Position numbers and translations under genes: made by a program. From assembly GCA_910592005.1 (NCBI GenBank), contig CAJVPP010004129.1:1-10055 (forward strand): DNA of 10,055 bases, read 5' to 3'. Shown here piece by piece: positions 6,451-10,055 of this stretch (positions are counted from its first letter, which is position 1; the number at the start of each line of letters is the position of its first letter). Source of the stretch: Funneliformis mosseae (Eukaryota > Glomeromycota > Glomeromycetes > Glomerales > Glomeraceae). Under the pieces are notes generated by a model. It searched no databases. It was not told where the DNA came from and saw only the letters and a program-made list of their open reading frames with translations.

Positions 6451-8143
6451 ATGTTGCAGATAGCCGCTTCTGCAAAAGTGGTACAGCTTAGACAAGCGTT
6501 TACAGCTGTTGTTTCTGCAACTACATTCGCTTTGTTTCAAGCAAAACAGCGGTTAAGCTTTCTTGGAACTGTTGATACCAATCTTCGAACGGACAGTTCT
6601 GAAAATAGTAATTCTTCACATAAAAGTAATAATGGAAATTTTGAAAAGCGAAGTGGGTTGGAAATGCCAGTAAGATCAAATTATTGTGCTCCAAGGTTAC
6701 CTATCATCTTGTGTCATGGTATGTTATCGAGACAAACGATTCTCATTTTAAATATTCAATAAATAATATGAACTTTAATGTATTACAATAGGTTTATTTG
6801 GATTTGATAAACTTGGTATGTGAAAGTTTTTTATTGCCGTAAAATTTACTACTATTGTACGGAAAATTTAGTCCGTAATTGATTTATAATTCAATTTACT
6901 ATTAAGGACCTTCATCTATACCTTATTTGCAAATTCATTATTGGGGAGGTATTCAAGAAGCTTTACGAAAACTTGGTGCAAAAATCGTCGTTACTAAGGT
7001 TCCAAGGTAATTATTTATTTGTTCACAATTTTGATTAGGGTGATATTTTCTAATGGATTCCTCATTTAATTAGGACTGGTGATGTTAGAGCTCGAGCTCA
7101 GGTTTTACATGAAACGTTGGAAACCGTCTATTCGGGAGGAATTGATGTGAACTTGTTGGCTCATTCAATGGTTTGACAACCAACGTTTTGTGAATATCCG
7201 ATAAATTTTTATTAAATCTTTCATGGTGGTAATATTTTACCAACGATTAATTTATTTTAAATTTTAGGGCGGACTTGATTGTCGTTATTTAATTGCACAC
7301 CTTCCTACAGAACATTGTACAGTTCGTTCATTGACTACCATCGCGACACCACATCGAGGAAGTCCTTTTATGGATTGGTGTAGAGATAATATTGGGGTTG
7401 CGAAGTCTGATGAAGCGACGGCAAAAGCTGTGGATGATGTTATAAGACGAATTGAAGATCGAATTTCTCACAATAATTCAAAAGAACAATCTCATTACAA
7501 TATAAAACCGTCTCCACCTTTTCGTGACAATAATAATGATAATCAACAGACATTAAGAAAAAAATATGAAGATAATCCTAATAACAAGGAGAATCAAGTT
7601 CAGAAAATGAATAATGATAATGATCAAATTGTTAAAGATAAAAAATCTTTCAACATCAATTTACCAAATATCTCAATTCCTAATTTAAATTTTAATCTTT
7701 CTTTACCTAATATAAATCTCTCAAATATTAATTTATCTTCTATCCCACAAACAACATATTCTTTACTTCATCCCGTTACAAAATTACTAATTCAAGTGTT
7801 GGATACACCAGCCTATAGTAATCTTACAACGGATTTTTGTGTTAACCATTTCAATAAGAATACACCAAATCATCCTTCGGTTGGTTATTATTCATACGGT
7901 GCGGCAGTAGATTTACCAATTTGGTCACCATTATATTTTCCTCATCAAGTAATTAAAGACAAGGAAGGTCCAAATGATGGGTTGGTTAGCATAAAATCTG
8001 CACAGTGGGGTAAGTATGTTCGAACTGTTGAATGTGATCATTGGGATTTAACTGATAGGTGGAGGATTAAGATCGGTTCTAATTTTGATCCTGTCGAATT
8101 TTATTTAAGTGTTGCTACTTTTCTAGCTAGTGAAGGATATTAA
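6451..8143 (+). CDS. Tgl2-like alpha/beta-hydrolase (triacylglycerol lipase), probably mitochondrial
   Basis: Five exons, 6451-6718, 6792-6815, 6907-7006, 7074-7170 and 7268-8143, encode 454 aa. Joined, they give HGLFGFDKLG (oxyanion region, residues 89-98), YWGGIQEALRKLGAKIVVTKVP, the nucleophile elbow AHSMGG (Ser162) and TTIATPHRGSPFMDW (186-200), all typical of the yeast Tgl2 / bacterial LipA-type lipase family, which hydrolyses ester bonds of acylglycerols. Likely triad: Ser162, Asp400 (NDGLVS) and His421 (CDHWDL). The first 41 residues have four basic and no acidic residues with an Ala-rich amphipathic character, as in a mitochondrial presequence; residues 16-29 could instead be a short anchor. 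An Asn-rich, lysine-containing insertion (about 232-324) interrupts the hydrolase fold, making this longer than the 326-aa yeast protein. A TATA box 43 bp upstream supports the start; AATAAA 37 bp after the stop supports the end. Substrate is inferred from family only. Confidence 0.87.
6719..6791 (+). other. Intron 1 of the lipase gene
   Basis: Donor GTATGT, acceptor AATAG; 73 bp, phase 1. Removal joins G|GT for Gly90 in the HGLFGFD oxyanion-hole motif. Reading through meets TAA at 6760-6762. Confidence 0.88.
6816..6906 (+). other. Intron 2 of the lipase gene
   Basis: Donor GTATGT, acceptor TTAAG; 91 bp, phase 1. It follows a 24-nt microexon that carries most of the oxyanion motif (LFGFDKL). 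The joined codon is GGA (Gly98). Confidence 0.85.
7007..7073 (+). other. Intron 3 of the lipase gene
   Basis: Donor GTAATT, acceptor ATTAG; 67 bp, phase 2, with a CTAAT branch-site candidate (7050-7054). The joined codon AG|G gives Arg131 in the VPRTGDVRARA stretch. Confidence 0.85.
7171..7267 (+). other. Intron 4 of the lipase gene, weak donor
   Basis: Donor GTTTGA, acceptor TTTAG; 97 bp, phase 0. It splits the nucleophile elbow between AHSM and GG. The donor departs from the GTAAG/GTATG form of the others. Its first two codons read Val-stop, so retention would end the protein one residue after the SM. The intron contains a TGGTAA-TATT-TTACCA hairpin (7227-7242). Confidence 0.83.
7472..7750 (+). 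repeat. Low-complexity Asn-rich insertion in the lipase
   Basis: Codes for residues 232-324. The first part is hydrophilic (Asn, Asp, Lys, Gln); the last part (about 291-322) is a loose repeat of the form NINLPN / IPNLNFNLSLPN / INLSN. It sits between the core strand after TPHRGSP and the segment carrying the catalytic Asp, where the lid or cap of such lipases lies. Confidence 0.75.
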
Positions 8144-8180
8144 TATGTTACTTTACAGAATTTTTTTCACTTTTTAAATT

Positions 8181-8186
8181 AATAAA
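8181..8186 (+). terminator. Polyadenylation signal candidate of the lipase gene
   Basis: Canonical AATAAA 37 bp after the TAA stop (8141-8143). AT-rich context lowers its weight, but position is appropriate for a compact fungal 3' UTR. Confidence 0.45.
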
Positions 8187-9290
8187 TGATTTTAACAAAA
8201 TGTCAAAACAACATTTGATTGGCTTAAGGAGGTCGCATAAGTAAACTCTTTATAAATGAATTTTCTATAAATCCACATTAATATGCTCGATTTGACAATG
8301 ATGTCCATGATGCATATATAGAGTTGAATGTAAAGATTTTAGAAAACTTTATGAATTAATTTTTTGTATTGAAATCTAACGCAATACTCATTTTTTAACT
8401 TTTTCGGGAACAATATTGTTAAATTATTTGTTGAAAGCGTTTCAAAATAATGAACCTGCTCATCAACATTATCTTGATGAAAATTTAAGCAATGCAAGCA
8501 TTTATATTCACTTTAGCCAAACATTCATTATGATACGCATAAGTTATTTATTATAATATAATTGACAAATCCTATTGAAAGATGTAATGTGCAAGTTTTA
8601 ATGCTGAAAATTGAAAAAAAAAAAAGTAATTATTTTTTGTTTGCGCTCCCCTTTTATTGATGAATAATGGATCATAATGAAGGAAAATAATGAATGAAAA
8701 TACAGTCAACCCACAAAAAAAAAATTTATTAACAAAATTTGCTACAATAGAGTGATTCTATTTTTTTTATTATTTACCTAGCAATTTCCTCTTTTTTTTA
8801 TTGCAAAGTTCCATATATTCAAATTTTAAGAAACTTAATAAAAATGATACAGAAGTAAAGATAAATAAGTAATTGAAAAGTAAAACAAAATATATAGAAT
8901 AAACTTTTAAGAATAAATTTTTTAGATAAATTATTTTTGATTTATAAATTAGCTTTGATTCAATTATTAAGAGCTTTAATCAGTTTAACTTATTATAATA
9001 AATGGAAATTTAATAACTTATAAATAAAAGTAATAAAATAAACTTAAAACATTTTTAAACTAATAAGATAGATTAATATAAAAGAATAGTTTTTATATTT
9101 AATTGATCATTAAAAATAAAATATTAAGTTTAAAAAAATTTAAAAAAATTTTTTAATAAATGATATTACTCTATAATCTAATATCTATAGATTTAAATAC
9201 CACTCCATTTATCTTTTTTCATATATTTACTTTCTATTAAATATTATTTCTAATTAATTTTGATATATATATATTTATTTTAGGACTTAT
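8187..9290. other. AT-rich intergenic region without a supported gene
   Basis: The segment 8220-8560 is less AT-skewed and carries two short open stretches (8282-8358 and 8380-8553), without starts, domains or splice context; they could be decayed coding sequence. TACAGTCAACCC at 8700-8711 resembles the end of pogo/Tigger-type transposons, but no matching inverted end was found. From 8600 to 9290 there are A/T homopolymers and TA-rich DNA only. Confidence 0.45.
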
Positions 9291-9298
9291 ATCTGTTA

Positions 9299-9389
9299 AA
9301 TTCAGATATAGATTTAAATTTAATCTATTAGATCTAGATTGAGATTTAGATTTAATCTATCAAATTTAAATTTAAATTAAATCTGAATT
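9299..9389. repeat. Imperfect inverted repeat, AT-rich
   Basis: AATTCAGAT (9299-9307) is mirrored by ATCTGAATT (9381-9389), and inside these both arms share ATTTAAATTTAA. The interior holds further AGATTTA/TAATCT dyads. AATTCAGAT recurs in direct orientation at 9972-9980. Possibly the end of a degenerate mobile element. Confidence 0.5.
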
Positions 9390-9399
9390 GTTTTTTTAA

Positions 9400-9850
9400 A
9401 CAATTTATTATTATTCAATTAGAATGATTTATTATTATTCTTTTTTAATAATTTATTATTGTTTAATTAAAATAATTTGTTATTAATTTTTTTTAATGAT
9501 TTATTATTGTTTAATTAGAATGATTTGTTATCATTCTTTTTTAATAATTTATTATTATTTAATTAAAATGATTTGTTATTATTCTTTTTTAATAGTTTAT
9601 TATTATTTAATTAGAATAATTATTATTATTATTTTTGAATAATTTATTATCATTCAATTCAAATAATATATTATTGTTTAATTAGAATAATTTATTATTA
9701 TTTTTTTAATACATTATCATTTAATTAAAATAATATATTATTATATTTTTGCATTATCATTTAATTAGAATGATGTATTATCATCTTTTTATATTATTAT
9801 TTAATTATAATGATGTATATTATTCTTTTGAATGATACATTATCATTCAA
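9400..9850. repeat. Tandem array of ~48-bp units made of small dyads
   Basis: Units of about 48 bp run clearly from roughly 9447 to 9640. Each is two related half-units: AATAATTTATTATTATT followed by TAATTA, then GAATGATTTGTTATCATTC followed by a T-run. The half-units are themselves inverted (AATGAT...ATCATT). Copies on either side are shorter and more divergent. No coding content. Confidence 0.75.
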
Positions 9851-9854
9851 TTAA

Positions 9855-9960
9855 AATAATCAAAAATTTGTTTCTTTTCAATAAAAGAAATTTTTTTAGA
9901 TTTTTTTAGAATTGAAAATTGTTTCTTTTAATGAAAAGAAAATTTTCAGATTTCTTTTAG
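9855..9960. repeat. Two tandem copies of a hairpin-containing unit
   Basis: Each copy of about 52 bp contains TTTCTTTT, a 4-nt loop, and AAAAGAAA: 9871-9890 (loop CAAT) and 9922-9941 (loop AATG). Each is followed by a T-rich stretch with AGATTT. In the second copy GAAAAT and ATTTTC extend the dyad. Confidence 0.75.
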
Positions 9961-10003
9961 AGTTAGATTTGAATTCAGATTATCCCTTAAACTGTAGAGG
10001 TTC

Positions 10004-10021
10004 GCAGGCAAATTTGCCTGC
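10004..10021. repeat. 18-bp perfect palindrome GCAGGCAAATTTGCCTGC
   Basis: Exact dyad with GC-rich ends in otherwise strongly AT-rich DNA, near the right edge. It may be an inverted-repeat end of a mobile element or a binding site; the window ends too soon to tell. Confidence 0.7.
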
Positions 10022-10055
10022 TTATTTACTATAAATTCCCTTCTGATTTACTTTT

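Noticed and set aside
7331..7333. Lipase starting at 7331
   Set aside because: The codon there is TTG within exon 5; the frame continues upstream through four introns to the oxyanion and serine motifs.

Overview
The window is very AT-rich eukaryotic DNA with spliceosomal introns of about 65-140 bp and long A or T homopolymers. It has no bacterial gene layout. Short GT-AG introns, TATA boxes close to the start codons, a kelch/single-TM receptor-like protein and a Tgl2-type lipase together point to a fungus. The base composition and the kelch-TM gene type fit an arbuscular mycorrhizal fungus (Glomeromycotina, e.g. Rhizophagus-like). The lineage is an inference; the sequence carries no marker that fixes it.

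Layout. 1-396: an array of 19-bp repeats (some in a 33-bp form) ending in a perfect 50-bp palindrome built from the same module. 397-1103: AT-rich, no gene. 1104-2351 (minus): an SLX4-like DNA-repair scaffold with two UBZ4 zinc fingers. 2352-3126: a shared, divergent promoter region. 3127-5865 (plus): a three-exon kelch-propeller membrane protein; its true N-terminus, a signal peptide, lies upstream of two introns. 5866-6450: promoter of the next gene. 6451-8143 (plus): a five-exon alpha/beta-hydrolase (Tgl2-like lipase) with a probable mitochondrial presequence and an intact Ser-Asp-His triad. 8144-9290: gene-free, possibly holding decayed coding or transposon remains. 9290-10055: dyad-rich AT repeats, including an approximately 48-bp tandem array and paired hairpins.

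The three genes have no evident shared pathway: one acts in nuclear DNA repair, one at the cell surface, one in (probably mitochondrial) lipid hydrolysis. The main correction offered here is the exon structure of the two plus-strand genes: 835 aa and 454 aa after splicing, each with a microexon (30 nt and 24 nt). No rRNA, tRNA, CRISPR array or intact transposon was seen, and nothing that I can defend as a new multi-gene system. The most interesting items are the SLX4-like protein's ubiquitin/SUMO/PCNA-reader layout with no visible SLX1-binding domain, the array-derived palindrome, and the splice-site oddities.
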